Shown: positions 35,883 through 44,967, counted from the first letter of the stretch. The stretch: 64,000 nt of DNA from Bacteroidales bacterium (GCA_016936975.1 JAFGWU010000062.1:1-64000); one strand, 5' to 3'. Made by a program: numbers and translations. Notes: generated by a model not told the origin, from the sequence alone.

Positions 35883-37350
35883 AGGTACCGGTTATTCTTT
35901 CGGTTACTAGTTTGGAACTGATTACTGCCATCGGCAGACCTGTTCCGGGTATGGTTGAGGCACCGGTGTAAAATACATTCCTGTACTCCTCATCCCTGTT
36001 CTTGGGTCTGAAATATCCTATCTGGTTCAGGTCATGAGCCAGTCCAAGTCCACTGCCTTTATAGAGATTAAATGCCTTTCCCCAGTCAACCGGATCATAG
36101 ATAGTATTGGAAACCAAATTTGAGCGGATGTCGTAACCCACCTGTTCCGAAAGGTCATCTATGATATTGCCGGCCAGTTCCTCGCGGTCCGACCAGTCGG
36201 GCTTGTAGCGCAAATCGGGAACCGGGCAGAGAACAAACAGGTTTTCGTGTCCTTCGGGGGCCATATCCGGATTGGACCTGGAGTTTACATTAACATAGTA
36301 ATAGGGTTTATCGAGGGTGATAGAATTTTTGAAAATTTTATTGGCGTAATCTTCGAAATTGTCACCCAGGAAGTAGTTATGATGTTCCAGACCTTCAATT
36401 TTCCCCTTTACACCCAGATACATTGTAAAGGGGGCGAGGGTCCACTTCATCCTGTCTAGTTTCTGCTCCGTGAATTTTTTCCTTTCGAATACGGCATGAC
36501 GGAATCCTGCCGCATCACTGTTAATTACAAATATATCCGCATCCCAGGTATTACCGTTCTGATCGATGAGCTGTCTTAAATTGCCATTCTCCTCTTTATA
36601 GCCTGTAATTTCTGTATGGTAGTGAACAGTGATACCTGCTTTATCAATCTCTTTCATCAATCCTTCCACAATTTTGTACATTCCCCCTTTCACATTGTGG
36701 TACCCGTCATGAACCAGTTCGGTATAAGTCAGCAGGGTGTATACACCGGGGGTATCGTAGGGGGTTGCTCCCAGGAAAAATGCCACAAGGGAGAAGATCT
36801 GCTTAACCTCTTCGGATTCAAAATGTCTGTCGAGCTCCTGCCAGACCGTTCTGATCAGTTTCGGAAGATGTACCATCGGCACGGTGGCAAGGGTGGTGAG
36901 CCAGTGCATGAGGCTGTTATAGTTTTTTTTGATCACCCGGTCTTCTGTATCGTGGAAGAACCGTCCGGCCGATTTCAAAAGCTTATCCATCCTCTTCCTG
37001 AAATCGGGTTCAACCTCCCTGAACTGTTCCGCGAGCCTGTCCAGGTCCTTATAGATGGTATACTTTTTTTCCTTTCCCCTGAAGCGGACCGTATAGAGCG
37101 GGTCCAGTTCCACAAATTCGAAAGGCGGGTCTATCCCGCAAAATTTAAAAAACTCGTCGAATTCATAACTCATGCTGAAGAAGGAGGGTCCGATATCCCA
37201 GGTAAATCCGTCTTTCCTGAGCTGGTTCAATCGTCCGCCAGCCTGGTGATATTTTTCAACCATTTCGACCCTGTAACCCAGTTTGGATAACCGGAGGGCA
37301 GCAGTAATCCCGGCCAGGCCGGTTCCAACGATGAGGACATTTTTTTCCAT
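35869..37350 (-). CDS. crtI: phytoene desaturase
   Basis: FAD-dependent desaturase that converts phytoene to lycopene. The protein has 493 residues. The N-terminal dinucleotide motif VGTGLAGITAALRL, then the GGRLNQ segment and DIGPSFF, belong to the CrtI family; the C-terminal signature FYTGASTIPGTGLPMAVIS closes the FAD site. It is the first gene of the leftward operon, divergent from the second desaturase gene across 77 bp. The number of desaturation steps cannot be read from sequence. Confidence 0.94.
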   Translation of the reverse strand: MEKNVLIVGTGLAGITAALRLSKLGYRVEMVEKYHQAGGRLNQLRKDGFTWDIGPSFFSMSYEFDEFFKFCGIDPPFEFVELDPLYTVRFRGKEKKYTIYKDLDRLAEQFREVEPDFRKRMDKLLKSAGRFFHDTEDRVIKKNYNSLMHWLTTLATVPMVHLPKLIRTVWQELDRHFESEEVKQIFSLVAFFLGATPYDTPGVYTLLTYTELVHDGYHNVKGGMYKIVEGLMKEIDKAGITVHYHTEITGYKEENGNLRQLIDQNGNTWDADIFVINSDAAGFRHAVFERKKFTEQKLDRMKWTLAPFTMYLGVKGKIEGLEHHNYFLGDNFEDYANKIFKNSITLDKPYYYVNVNSRSNPDMAPEGHENLFVLCPVPDLRYKPDWSDREELAGNIIDDLSEQVGYDIRSNLVSNTIYDPVDWGKAFNLYKGSGLGLAHDLNQIGYFRPKNRDEEYRNVFYTGASTIPGTGLPMAVISSKLVTERITGTYGSL

Positions 37351-37378
37351 AAGGATTTATGAAGATGAATGTTTAGCA

Positions 37379-37408
37379 TTGTATAATGGCGATTAAACAA
37401 TAAATTTA
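37379..37408 (+). promoter_or_regulatory. promoter of the rightward carotenoid operon
   Basis: TTG (37379-37381), a 19-base spacer, and TAAATTTA (37401-37408), one base from the TAnnTTTG consensus. It is placed 20 bases before the ATG at 37428. The -7 box is overlapped by the dyad at 37405-37425. Confidence 0.5.
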
Positions 37409-37425
37409 ACAAATTGTTTGTTAAA
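37405..37425. promoter_or_regulatory. 21-bp operator-like dyad between crtI and crtD
   Basis: TTTAACAAA and TTTGTTAAA flank a 3-base centre (TTG). This gives a perfect 9-bp-arm palindrome that covers the end of the -7 box, the expected transcription start and the bases next to the ATG at 37428. A dimeric repressor bound here would block the rightward promoter. No regulator gene is adjacent, so the binding protein is unknown. Confidence 0.6.
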
Positions 37426-37427
37426 AC

Positions 37428-38891
37428 ATGAAATCAAAGGCTGTTATTATCGGTGCAGGTATTGCCGGTTTATCTTCCGCCATAAGACTGGTTCAGAAAG
37501 GTTATGAAGTTTCTGTCTATGAACAGTCCGGGCATCCGGGAGGCAAGCTGAACCAGATCGAATGGAACGGATACCGGTGGGATACCGGTCCCTCCCTCTT
37601 TACCCTGCCCGAGCTCGTGGAAGAGCTTTTTCTCATGTGTGGGGAGGAGATAAAGACCTCCGTAAGGTATGTAAGGCTGGAAAATATTACCCGTTATTTT
37701 TATGAGGATGGTACAATATTGAATGCATATGGAGATCCCCGGCGTTTTATAAAAGAGATTGAATCTGTTACCGGAGAACCGGGCGTGCATGTTCAAAAGT
37801 ATCTCGACCGGTGCCGGTCGATGTATAATCTGACACGGGATGTATTCATTTTTAAACCCTTTAACAGGTTGGGAACCCTCCTCTCCGGTAAATTCCTGAA
37901 AGCCATGTTGCAGGCCTGGAAGCTCGATCCACTGACCACGATGCATCAGGCCAACCGAAAACGATTCGATTCCCCCCATCTTATCCAGCTTTTCGACCGG
38001 TATGCCACTTACAATGGTTCGAATCCCTACAAAGCCCCCGGAACATTAAACGTGATTTCGCACCTGGAGCACAACCTGGGAGCCTATTTCCCGAATAAAG
38101 GGATGTTCAGCATTGCCCTCGAGCTGTCTCGTCTTGCTGAACGGCAGGGCGTGAAATTTCATTTCAATCAACGGGTGGAGGAGGTGCTGGTAAAAAACAG
38201 GAAGACCACGGGCATCCTGGTTGACGGTCGGTTTACTCCCGCCGATGTGGTGGTAAGTGATGTGGATATCTTTTACCTGTACAGGGATCTTCTCAAATCG
38301 GTGACATTCCCTGAAAAATATTTTAAGCGGGATCAATCCACCTCCGCACTGATATTTTACTGGGCCGTTGACAGGCAATTTCCCGGTCTGGATCTTCATA
38401 ACATCCTTTTCTCAGGGAATTATGAGGAAGAGTTCAGACATCTGTTTGACCTGAAAACGGTGTACCAGGATCCGACTGTTTATATCTTTATCAGTTCCAA
38501 GATGGTGCAGGGTGATGCCCCCGGGAATGGTGAAAACTGGTTCGTCATGATCAATGTTCCCGAAAACAGGGGACAGGATTGGGATCAGATGATTGATGCT
38601 TCCCGAGAGCATATCATCCGCAAGATTGAACGGATGCTTGGTGCAGATATCACCCCTCATATCCGAAAAGAGTTTATTGAGGATCCCAGGTCCATTGAAA
38701 AAAGGACCTATTCCTACAGGGGATCGCTCTATGGTGCAAGCAGCAACAGCAAAAATGCGGCTTTCAGCAGACATCCGAATTTTTTGCGTAAATTGAAGGG
38801 ATTATATTTTGTTGGCGGAAGCGTTCATCCGGGCGGCGGGATCCCCCTCTGTCTCGCCTCCGCCAAAATAGCCGATCAGTATATAAAATAA
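37428..38891 (+). CDS. crtD: CrtI-family carotenoid desaturase, probable 1-hydroxycarotenoid 3,4-desaturase (CrtD)
   Basis: A 487-residue FAD desaturase paralogous to crtI (VIIGAGIAGLSSAIRL; GGKLNQIEWNG; DTGPSLFTLPE; C-terminal YFVGGSVHPGGGIPLCLASAK). The cluster already has a phytoene desaturase, and cruF (1,2-hydratase) follows 8 bp downstream. CrtD, which introduces the 3',4' double bond of the hydroxylated psi end, is therefore the best assignment. A carotenoid isomerase or other oxidase cannot be excluded. It is first in the rightward operon and starts at the edge of the 21-bp dyad. Confidence 0.82.
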   Translation: MKSKAVIIGAGIAGLSSAIRLVQKGYEVSVYEQSGHPGGKLNQIEWNGYRWDTGPSLFTLPELVEELFLMCGEEIKTSVRYVRLENITRYFYEDGTILNAYGDPRRFIKEIESVTGEPGVHVQKYLDRCRSMYNLTRDVFIFKPFNRLGTLLSGKFLKAMLQAWKLDPLTTMHQANRKRFDSPHLIQLFDRYATYNGSNPYKAPGTLNVISHLEHNLGAYFPNKGMFSIALELSRLAERQGVKFHFNQRVEEVLVKNRKTTGILVDGRFTPADVVVSDVDIFYLYRDLLKSVTFPEKYFKRDQSTSALIFYWAVDRQFPGLDLHNILFSGNYEEEFRHLFDLKTVYQDPTVYIFISSKMVQGDAPGNGENWFVMINVPENRGQDWDQMIDASREHIIRKIERMLGADITPHIRKEFIEDPRSIEKRTYSYRGSLYGASSNSKNAAFSRHPNFLRKLKGLYFVGGSVHPGGGIPLCLASAKIADQYIK

Positions 38892-38899
38892 CCAGATGT

Positions 38900-39565
38900 A
38901 TGAAGTGGTTGAATTATATCCGGTCCCGGAATATTGTACCGATCCTGGTATTGTTTTATGCGGTTGGTCTGGCCGGAATGATCGTCCCGCAGACCAGGGA
39001 GCTGTTTAAACTGCTGACCCCTTTTACCCTGCTGTTAAGCACCGCTCTGCTCCTGGTGCATCACCAGAATTATTCCGGCAGGTTCTGGCTGACCGCGGTA
39101 ATGATTTTCCTGGCCGGTTTTTTTGTGGAAGTCATCGGGGTAAATACAGGCGTGATTTTCGGCGATTATTCCTATGGGCCCACCCTTGGGGTGAAGCTGC
39201 TGAACACGCCCCTGATAATCGGTGTGAACTGGCTGATGCTGGTTTACTGTACCCTTGCCATTGCAGGACGATACCTGGAGAATGGCTATTTCAGAACAGT
39301 TGCGGCCGCCGCGGCAATGGTGGTTTACGATTTTGTTCTGGAACCGTCAGCGATTTACTTCGACATGTGGAACTGGGCAGGGCAGGCGGTCCCTTTGCAG
39401 AACTATATCGCCTGGTTTGCTGTTGCACTGCTGTTCGGGTTTACTGCAAACCGAATGGGAATGGTGCACCGGGAAAACAAATTGGCCACCCCTTTGGTTT
39501 TTATTCAGATGATCTTTTTTGTGGCACTGGATTTATTTATTTATGCTGAAAAAATATGGGCTTGA
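38900..39565 (+). CDS. cruF: carotenoid 1,2-hydratase CruF-type
   Basis: A 221-residue membrane protein of the CruF/DUF422 family with about six to seven helices. The conserved block VEVIGVNTGVIFGDYSYG and the segment VYDFVLEPSAIYFDMWNW carry the acidic residues of the family. CruF adds water across the 1',2' double bond of the psi end to give a tertiary 1'-hydroxyl. Its place between a CrtD-like desaturase and a CrtW-like ketolase fits monocyclic carotenoid synthesis. It overlaps the next gene by 10 bp. Confidence 0.88.
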   Translation: MKWLNYIRSRNIVPILVLFYAVGLAGMIVPQTRELFKLLTPFTLLLSTALLLVHHQNYSGRFWLTAVMIFLAGFFVEVIGVNTGVIFGDYSYGPTLGVKLLNTPLIIGVNWLMLVYCTLAIAGRYLENGYFRTVAAAAAMVVYDFVLEPSAIYFDMWNWAGQAVPLQNYIAWFAVALLFGFTANRMGMVHRENKLATPLVFIQMIFFVALDLFIYAEKIWA

Positions 39566-40251
39566 TTATCGCATTAGCAATTATCGGTCTGTGGGGGGCG
39601 CATCTTTTTTACATCCTGTCTTTTGTGGATGTTTCGCTGACCAATCCATGGATGTACCTTCACATCCTGGTTCAGTCCTATCTTTATACGGGCTTGTTCA
39701 TTACCGGGCATGATGCCATGCATCAGTCGATTTCCCGCAGGAAATGGCTGAACAATGCCATTGGCACCGTTTCAGTGTTCCTTTTTGCGGCGATGTCCTA
39801 TAAAAGGCTTATCAGGAATCACTGGGATCATCACCGCTACCCGGGAACGGAGAAGGATCCCGACTTCAATGTAAAATCGCAAAACTTTTTTGCCTGGTGG
39901 TTCCGCTTTATGGTGCGCTACACGACCCTGTGGCAGATCATTGCGATGGCTGTCATATTCAACCTGCTGAAAATCAAATTCGATGTTCCGGCCCTGATCC
40001 TGTTCTGGATTGTTCCTGCCTTCATCGGGACCTTTCAGCTTTTTTATTTCGGGACCTTTGTGCCCCATCGCGAACCGCATACCGCGGAGATGGGGAAATA
40101 CCGGGCGAGGTCTCAGCGCAGGAACCATCTTCTGGCCATGCTTTCCTGTTACTTTTTCGGCTATCATTACGAACATCACGCCTATCCGGGAATCCCCTGG
40201 TGGCGGTTATACCGGATCAAGAATGAAAGTGTGAAAAACCATGATCATTAA
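39556..40251 (+). CDS. crtW: beta-carotene ketolase, CrtW type
   Basis: A 231-residue membrane di-iron oxygenase of the fatty acid desaturase superfamily. Histidine boxes are HDAMHQ, NHWDHHRYPG and FGYHYEHHAYPG, with FVPHREPH between; this pattern belongs to CrtW, which puts a 4-keto group on the beta ring. A CrtZ hydroxylase would have different boxes and is shorter, so it is disfavoured. It is positioned inside the carotenoid operon and overlaps the acyltransferase gene by 11 bp. Confidence 0.9.
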   Translation: MGLIIALAIIGLWGAHLFYILSFVDVSLTNPWMYLHILVQSYLYTGLFITGHDAMHQSISRRKWLNNAIGTVSVFLFAAMSYKRLIRNHWDHHRYPGTEKDPDFNVKSQNFFAWWFRFMVRYTTLWQIIAMAVIFNLLKIKFDVPALILFWIVPAFIGTFQLFYFGTFVPHREPHTAEMGKYRARSQRRNHLLAMLSCYFFGYHYEHHAYPGIPWWRLYRIKNESVKNHDH

Positions 40252-40861
40252 GGCGCGTCATCACTGGTTTTACTACCCGTTTTTCAGGCTTTATTCACGG
40301 CGGATGCCCGGGTTCGATTTTGGCAGGATAACCGTTCATTCTGATGTTGCCGATAGAGGCCTGCCCCTCCTGATGCTCAGTTCACACGTTACCTGGTGGG
40401 ACGGTTTCCTCGGGGAGTATATCAACCATCAATTGTTTAAGCGGAAATATCACGTCATGATGCTGGAGGAACAGCTGAAAAAGCGGATGTTCCTGAACAA
40501 AACCGGTGCCTATTCCATAAAGAAGGGCAGCAGAAGCGCACTGGAGTCCCTGCAGTATACGTCAGAGCTTCTCAAAGACAGGCGGAACATGGTCCTCCTC
40601 TTCCCCCAGGGCAAAATACACAGCATGTTTGATTACCCCGTTGTTTTTGAGAAAGGGTGGTTCCGGATTTTCAGGGACCTTGAAAACCCGGTCCAGGTAC
40701 TTTTTGTCATCATCCTGATTGATTATTTTTCCTCCCGGAAACCCTGGCTGAATCTTTATCTTTACGACTACGACTATCCGGGACGCACACTGGAGGAGAT
40801 GAACAGGGATTTTAACCATTATCTTCTCGAGAGTATCGGGAACCAAAAATCCATGGCATGA
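40241..40861 (+). CDS. PlsC-like acyltransferase in the carotenoid operon
   Basis: A 206-residue glycerophosphate-acyltransferase-fold protein. The catalytic HxxxxD is HVTWWDG; the FPQGK motif follows at LLFPQGKIHS. It has one weak N-terminal hydrophobic stretch. The next gene codes for a glycosyltransferase, so this may acylate the sugar of a carotenoid glycoside, as CruD does for chlorobactene glucoside. Lysophosphatidate acylation is possible, but the location argues for pigment modification. It overlaps both neighbours. Confidence 0.8.
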   Translation: MIIKARHHWFYYPFFRLYSRRMPGFDFGRITVHSDVADRGLPLLMLSSHVTWWDGFLGEYINHQLFKRKYHVMMLEEQLKKRMFLNKTGAYSIKKGSRSALESLQYTSELLKDRRNMVLLFPQGKIHSMFDYPVVFEKGWFRIFRDLENPVQVLFVIILIDYFSSRKPWLNLYLYDYDYPGRTLEEMNRDFNHYLLESIGNQKSMA

Positions 40862-41961
40862 TCTGGCTGGCCTTTCCTGCAATGGTGCTGCTGGCGGTAA
40901 GGTTAACCATCGTTCTGGTGAATTTGCTGACCCGGCCATGGCTGACCCGGAAACCGCTGAAGGATACGCCCCCGGTATCGGTACTCATTCCTGCCAGGAA
41001 TGAAGAGAAAAACCTGTCTGTCCTGCTGTCGGGGCTATTGGAGCAGGATTACCGGGACATGGAAATCATTGTATATAATGACGAATCGACGGACCGCACC
41101 CTGGAAATCATAAAGGCATTCAGCAAAAACGACAGCCGTATTCAATGGATAGACGGGGGACCGGTCCCGGAGGGATGGAACGGTAAGAATTACGCCTGTG
41201 ATCAACTGGCCGGGAGGGCTTCCGGAAAGTACTTCCTCTTCCTGGATGGGGATGTCAGGGTGGAATCCGGACTGATTGAAAAATCCCTGGCCCATTCGGA
41301 GCAGTACGACCTGTCGCTGCTCTCCATTTTTCCACGGCAGTTGATGATCACCACCGGCGAGCAAATCACCGTGCCCGTGATGAACTGGATCCTGCTCAGC
41401 CTGCTTCCCCTCAGCCTGATACGGTTGAGCCACCGTTCCTCCCTTGCGGCCGCAAACGGGCAGTTCATGCTGTTCAGGGCCAGGGAATACCGGCATCACC
41501 GGTTTCACCGTATGGTCAGGGAGATGAATGTTGAGGATATACAGATTATGAGGAAAATGAAACGCATGGGATACCGGGGGCATACTGTCCTGAGCCGGGG
41601 GGAGGTGACCTGCAGGATGTACCATAATTTTTCTGAAGCCATCAGGGGATTTACCCGCAGTATGTTTGCCTTCTTCGGGGGAAGTGCCCTGCTTCTGATA
41701 TTCTTCACGGTTTTCACGACGTTTGGTTTTATCTTTGTATGGATCGGATTATCATGGAAGGTTGCATTGTTATATCTCGGGGCGGGATTATTACTGCGGA
41801 TCATTGCAGCCGGAATGAGTTATCAGCCGCTCCTCCGGGTTGCATTCCTGGCACCCATACAGCAGATATCCTTTCTGGTCATGGTGCTGGAATCGTTCAG
41901 GCTGAGGAGCAGGGGCAGAAACACCTGGAAAGGAAGAACCATTAAATACAAAGGCCAATGA
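40858..41961 (+). CDS. family 2 glycosyltransferase in the carotenoid operon
   Basis: A 367-residue membrane-bound GT2 enzyme. An N-terminal helix, then the GT-A domain with PPVSVLIPARNEEKNL, LFLDGDVRV (metal-binding DxD) and MNVEDIQIMRKMKRMGYRG, and two to three C-terminal helices. The arrangement resembles CrtQ and CruC, glycosyltransferases acting on carotenoids and apo-carotenoids. With a 1'-hydroxyl made by CruF, the likely acceptor is that hydroxyl. Coupled to its neighbours by 4-bp overlaps at both ends. Confidence 0.82.
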   Translation: MIWLAFPAMVLLAVRLTIVLVNLLTRPWLTRKPLKDTPPVSVLIPARNEEKNLSVLLSGLLEQDYRDMEIIVYNDESTDRTLEIIKAFSKNDSRIQWIDGGPVPEGWNGKNYACDQLAGRASGKYFLFLDGDVRVESGLIEKSLAHSEQYDLSLLSIFPRQLMITTGEQITVPVMNWILLSLLPLSLIRLSHRSSLAAANGQFMLFRAREYRHHRFHRMVREMNVEDIQIMRKMKRMGYRGHTVLSRGEVTCRMYHNFSEAIRGFTRSMFAFFGGSALLLIFFTVFTTFGFIFVWIGLSWKVALLYLGAGLLLRIIAAGMSYQPLLRVAFLAPIQQISFLVMVLESFRLRSRGRNTWKGRTIKYKGQ

Positions 41962-42695
41962 GAACAGCGGTAATCATTTTATGGTTGATTGGAACCCTTA
42001 CGGTGAAGGCGGGGGATTTTCGCCTGGAAATTTACCAGGCATACATCTCCAGTGATATGGACAGGTGGGCGTCAGCCATTCGTTCGATGGAGCGGGAATG
42101 GGAAAGAAGTGGGGACCACCTGCTTCTGTATGACCTTACCGAGGCCCAGTATGGTTATATCGCATGGTGTATCTCCGTCAAAAAGAGGGCAGAGGCGGAA
42201 CAATACCTCAGAAAAGCTGAAGCGAATATCGAAACCCTGCTGGCGCATGATCCTGACCTTTCGAAGGTATATGCCCTGAAGGGGGCGCTTTATGGATTTC
42301 GTGTCGGACTGGAGCCGCTGAAGGCTCCTTTCTACGGAAGAAAATCGGTTGACTGGAACGGCCGGGCCATCGAACTGGATCCGCAGGATCCACAGGGATG
42401 GATGGAGCGTGCCAACATTGAGTTTTACAAACCCGCTGTGTTCGGGGGATCAAAACAGAGGGCGGTCCCCCTGTATGAGAAAGCGGTCGGGCTTTACGAA
42501 GCCAACCGGGCGTCCACAGAAAAGAGCTGGATCTACCTGAATTGTCTTTCCGCCCTTGCAAATGCCTATGCGGAGACAGGCTCCATAAGGAAAGCAGACA
42601 GCCTTTACAGGCGGATCCTGGGTATCGAGCCCGATTTTAAATGGATTAAGGAGGAAGTATATCCTGAGTTCAGGAAGAACCATCCGGGAGTTTAG
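41958..42695 (+). CDS. exported TPR-like protein at the end of the carotenoid operon
   Basis: A 245-residue protein with a signal peptide (about 1-18) and an all-helical body that looks TPR-like: SKVYALKGALYGFR, GWMERANIEFY and LANAYAETGSIRKADSLYRRIL are spaced as helix pairs. No enzymatic motif is visible. It overlaps the glycosyltransferase gene by 4 bp, so it is cotranscribed with the carotenoid genes. Whether it helps place pigment in the envelope or is only a passenger is unknown. Confidence 0.72.
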   Translation: MRTAVIILWLIGTLTVKAGDFRLEIYQAYISSDMDRWASAIRSMEREWERSGDHLLLYDLTEAQYGYIAWCISVKKRAEAEQYLRKAEANIETLLAHDPDLSKVYALKGALYGFRVGLEPLKAPFYGRKSVDWNGRAIELDPQDPQGWMERANIEFYKPAVFGGSKQRAVPLYEKAVGLYEANRASTEKSWIYLNCLSALANAYAETGSIRKADSLYRRILGIEPDFKWIKEEVYPEFRKNHPGV

Positions 42696-42718
42696 GGTCT
42701 GATCGCGGTTGATTTTCC

Positions 42719-42726
42719 TATCTTTG
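42719..42726 (+). promoter_or_regulatory. -7 promoter box for gltX
   Basis: TATCTTTG is an exact TAnnTTTG match, 20 bases before the gltX ATG. It separates gltX from the carotenoid operon. The -33 element is not clear. Confidence 0.5.
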
Positions 42727-42746
42727 CCAATAAAATTCCGACCGAC

Positions 42747-44252
42747 ATGAAGGATAAAATCAGGGTGCGCTTTGCTCCCAGCCCTACCGGACCCCTGCAT
42801 ATAGGGGGATTAAGAACAGCATTGTTCAATTACCTGTTTGCCAGGAAGCATAAGGGAACCTTCATCCTGAGAATAGAGGATACCGACCAGGCGCGTTATG
42901 TGCCAGGCGCGGAGGCCTACATTATTGAATCACTGGAATGGTTTGGAATCAGGCCGGATGAGGGGCCCTACAGGCAGTCGGAACGGAAGGAGATTTACCA
43001 GCGGTTTGCAGAACAGCTGGTCAGGAAGGGATTTGCCTATTATGCCTTCGATACTCCGGAGGAGCTGGATGCCATCAGGAAAGAGTATGAGCAGAAGGAG
43101 AACGCCTTCAACTACGATGCCTCCATCAGGGGTCGGCTCAGGAATTCCCTTTCGATGAAGCCGGAGGAGGTTGATCAGTTGATCCGGTCGGGTCAGCCCT
43201 ATGTGATACGGTTCCGGTTCGATGAGGATGATGAGATCCGGATGGAAGATATCATCAGGGGGACGGTTACCGTGAATAGTTCCACGCTCGACGACAAGGT
43301 GCTTTTCAAGTCCGATGGCATGCCCACCTATCACCTGGCCAATGTGGTGGATGATCACCTGATGCACATCTCGCATGTGATCCGCGGTGAGGAGTGGTTG
43401 CCTTCACTGCCCCTGCATGTGGCGTTATACAGGGCGTTCGGGTGGACAGAAACCATGCCGCAGTTTGCACACCTTCCTTTGATCCTGAAACCGTCGGGAA
43501 AGGGAAAACTGAGCAAGCGTGACGGAGAGCAGGGCGGGTTCCCGGTATTTCCACTGGAATGGAAGGATCCGGAGACCGGAGCTGTTTCAAAGGGTTACCG
43601 TGAAGAGGGATATTTCCCGGAGGCGTGTATCAATATCCTGGCCTTTCTTGGCTGGAATCCCGGAACGGAACAGGAGATCTTCACCCTGGAAGAGCTGGAA
43701 GAATCGTTCAGTCTTGAGAAAGTGGGTAAATCGGGGGCCCGTTTCGATCCGGATAAGGCACGCTGGTACAACCACCAGTACCTTCAGCTCAGGGACCATC
43801 AGGATCTGGCGGAACGGTTCATGCCGTTTCTGAATAAGCAGGGCATAGAAGCCGGTAAGTCGTATGTGGCCAGGGTAGTGGGACTGGTAAGGGAGCGGGT
43901 TGATTTTGTAAGCCAGCTCTGGGAACAGGCTGAATTCTTTTTCCGCCGCCCCGATTCTTACGATCCACAGATGGTTCAGAAACGCTGGAAGGGTGATGTG
44001 CCGGAACAGATGAAGCAGTTGACAACCGTGCTGGAGCAGTGCGAACCGTTCGGGGCCGGGGAGATCGAGGCGCGTATTAAAAAAGTGATAGAGGACAATG
44101 GTTGGGGAACAGGGGCTGTTATGAATGCATGGCGCCTGTTGCTGGTGGGGAAGGCTATGGGTCCGGGTCTCTTCGATATAGCTGAAACGATCGGAAAGGA
44201 AGAGGTGATTGCACGGATGAAAAGCGGCATTGAACGGTTAAAAGGGCAATAA
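42747..44252 (+). CDS. gltX: glutamyl-tRNA synthetase
   Basis: Charges tRNA-Glu. The protein has 501 residues. The class I signatures are FAPSPTGPLHIGG (HIGH-like HIGG at 18-21) and GKLSKRDGE (KMSKS-like, about residue 255). The C-terminal helical anticodon-binding domain ends the protein. The discriminating insert YHLANVVDDHLM is standard GluRS sequence. It is separated from glnS in this genome, so both synthetases are present and the transamidation route is not required for tRNA-Gln. Confidence 0.96.
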   Translation: MKDKIRVRFAPSPTGPLHIGGLRTALFNYLFARKHKGTFILRIEDTDQARYVPGAEAYIIESLEWFGIRPDEGPYRQSERKEIYQRFAEQLVRKGFAYYAFDTPEELDAIRKEYEQKENAFNYDASIRGRLRNSLSMKPEEVDQLIRSGQPYVIRFRFDEDDEIRMEDIIRGTVTVNSSTLDDKVLFKSDGMPTYHLANVVDDHLMHISHVIRGEEWLPSLPLHVALYRAFGWTETMPQFAHLPLILKPSGKGKLSKRDGEQGGFPVFPLEWKDPETGAVSKGYREEGYFPEACINILAFLGWNPGTEQEIFTLEELEESFSLEKVGKSGARFDPDKARWYNHQYLQLRDHQDLAERFMPFLNKQGIEAGKSYVARVVGLVRERVDFVSQLWEQAEFFFRRPDSYDPQMVQKRWKGDVPEQMKQLTTVLEQCEPFGAGEIEARIKKVIEDNGWGTGAVMNAWRLLLVGKAMGPGLFDIAETIGKEEVIARMKSGIERLKGQ

Positions 44253-44253
44253 T

Positions 44254-44967
44254 ATGCAATCCGGCGGGCTGATTTATCTGAATATCCACAGCCACCGGCC
44301 GGAACAAACCGGTTGGGAACGGGCAATCCAAAATATCTTTGCCCGGGATTACCTTCCGGAAAAATGCACCGGCGGAGCATTCTCGGTAGGTTTACACCCC
44401 TATCACACCGGAACCGCCGGTGGAGAGGAAGCCATCAGAAGGGTCAGGCTCGCAACGGATAATATGAATGTATGTGCTGTCGGCGAAACAGGATTGGACA
44501 GGTCCATCGAAATACCGTTTGAACAGCAGGCAAGGGTTTTCAAGTTACAGGTTGAGATTGCGGAATCTGCAGGCCTGCCAGTTATACTGCATGTCGTGAA
44601 GGCATTCAATGAGATGATCCGTTTTATGAAACAGGATCGCCCGGTCGTTCCGATGGTGGTCCATGGTTACAAAGGCGGACCGCAGATGGTCCGGGAACTG
44701 GTCAGGGCAGGTTTCTTGGTTTCGTTTGGAGAGGCAATTACCGGCCGGCACGGGAAGGTGAAGGAAGCCCTGCGAAGCGTTCCCGCGGACAGGTTTTTTC
44801 TTGAAACCGATGAAAGCGAGCGGGATATCCGGGAGATTTACCGGGTTGCCTCTGAGATCAGGCAGATCCCGGTGGAGGCTCTCTGTTTTCAGATGCTTGA
44901 AAATGCACGATACAACTTTAAAAGATTTATCCCGGAACAGCCGGGAAACAACTCAACAGGATTATGA
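44254..44967 (+). CDS. TatD-family metal-dependent hydrolase
   Basis: A 237-residue TIM-barrel amidohydrolase of the TatD group. Metal ligands are in NIHSHRPE (HxH), GETGLDRS (Glu), PVILHVVKA (His), VVHGYKG (His) and LETDES (Asp). TatD proteins are magnesium-dependent DNases or related hydrolases. It is somewhat shorter than E. coli TatD (260) with a short N-terminal strand. It is 1 bp after gltX and overlaps the next gene by 4 bp, so the three are probably one transcript. Confidence 0.87.
   Translation: MQSGGLIYLNIHSHRPEQTGWERAIQNIFARDYLPEKCTGGAFSVGLHPYHTGTAGGEEAIRRVRLATDNMNVCAVGETGLDRSIEIPFEQQARVFKLQVEIAESAGLPVILHVVKAFNEMIRFMKQDRPVVPMVVHGYKGGPQMVRELVRAGFLVSFGEAITGRHGKVKEALRSVPADRFFLETDESERDIREIYRVASEIRQIPVEALCFQMLENARYNFKRFIPEQPGNNSTGL

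Noticed and set aside
39556-40251. CrtZ-type beta-carotene hydroxylase
   Set aside because: The histidine boxes (HDAMHQ, NHWDHH, HYEHH) and the length fit CrtW rather than CrtZ.
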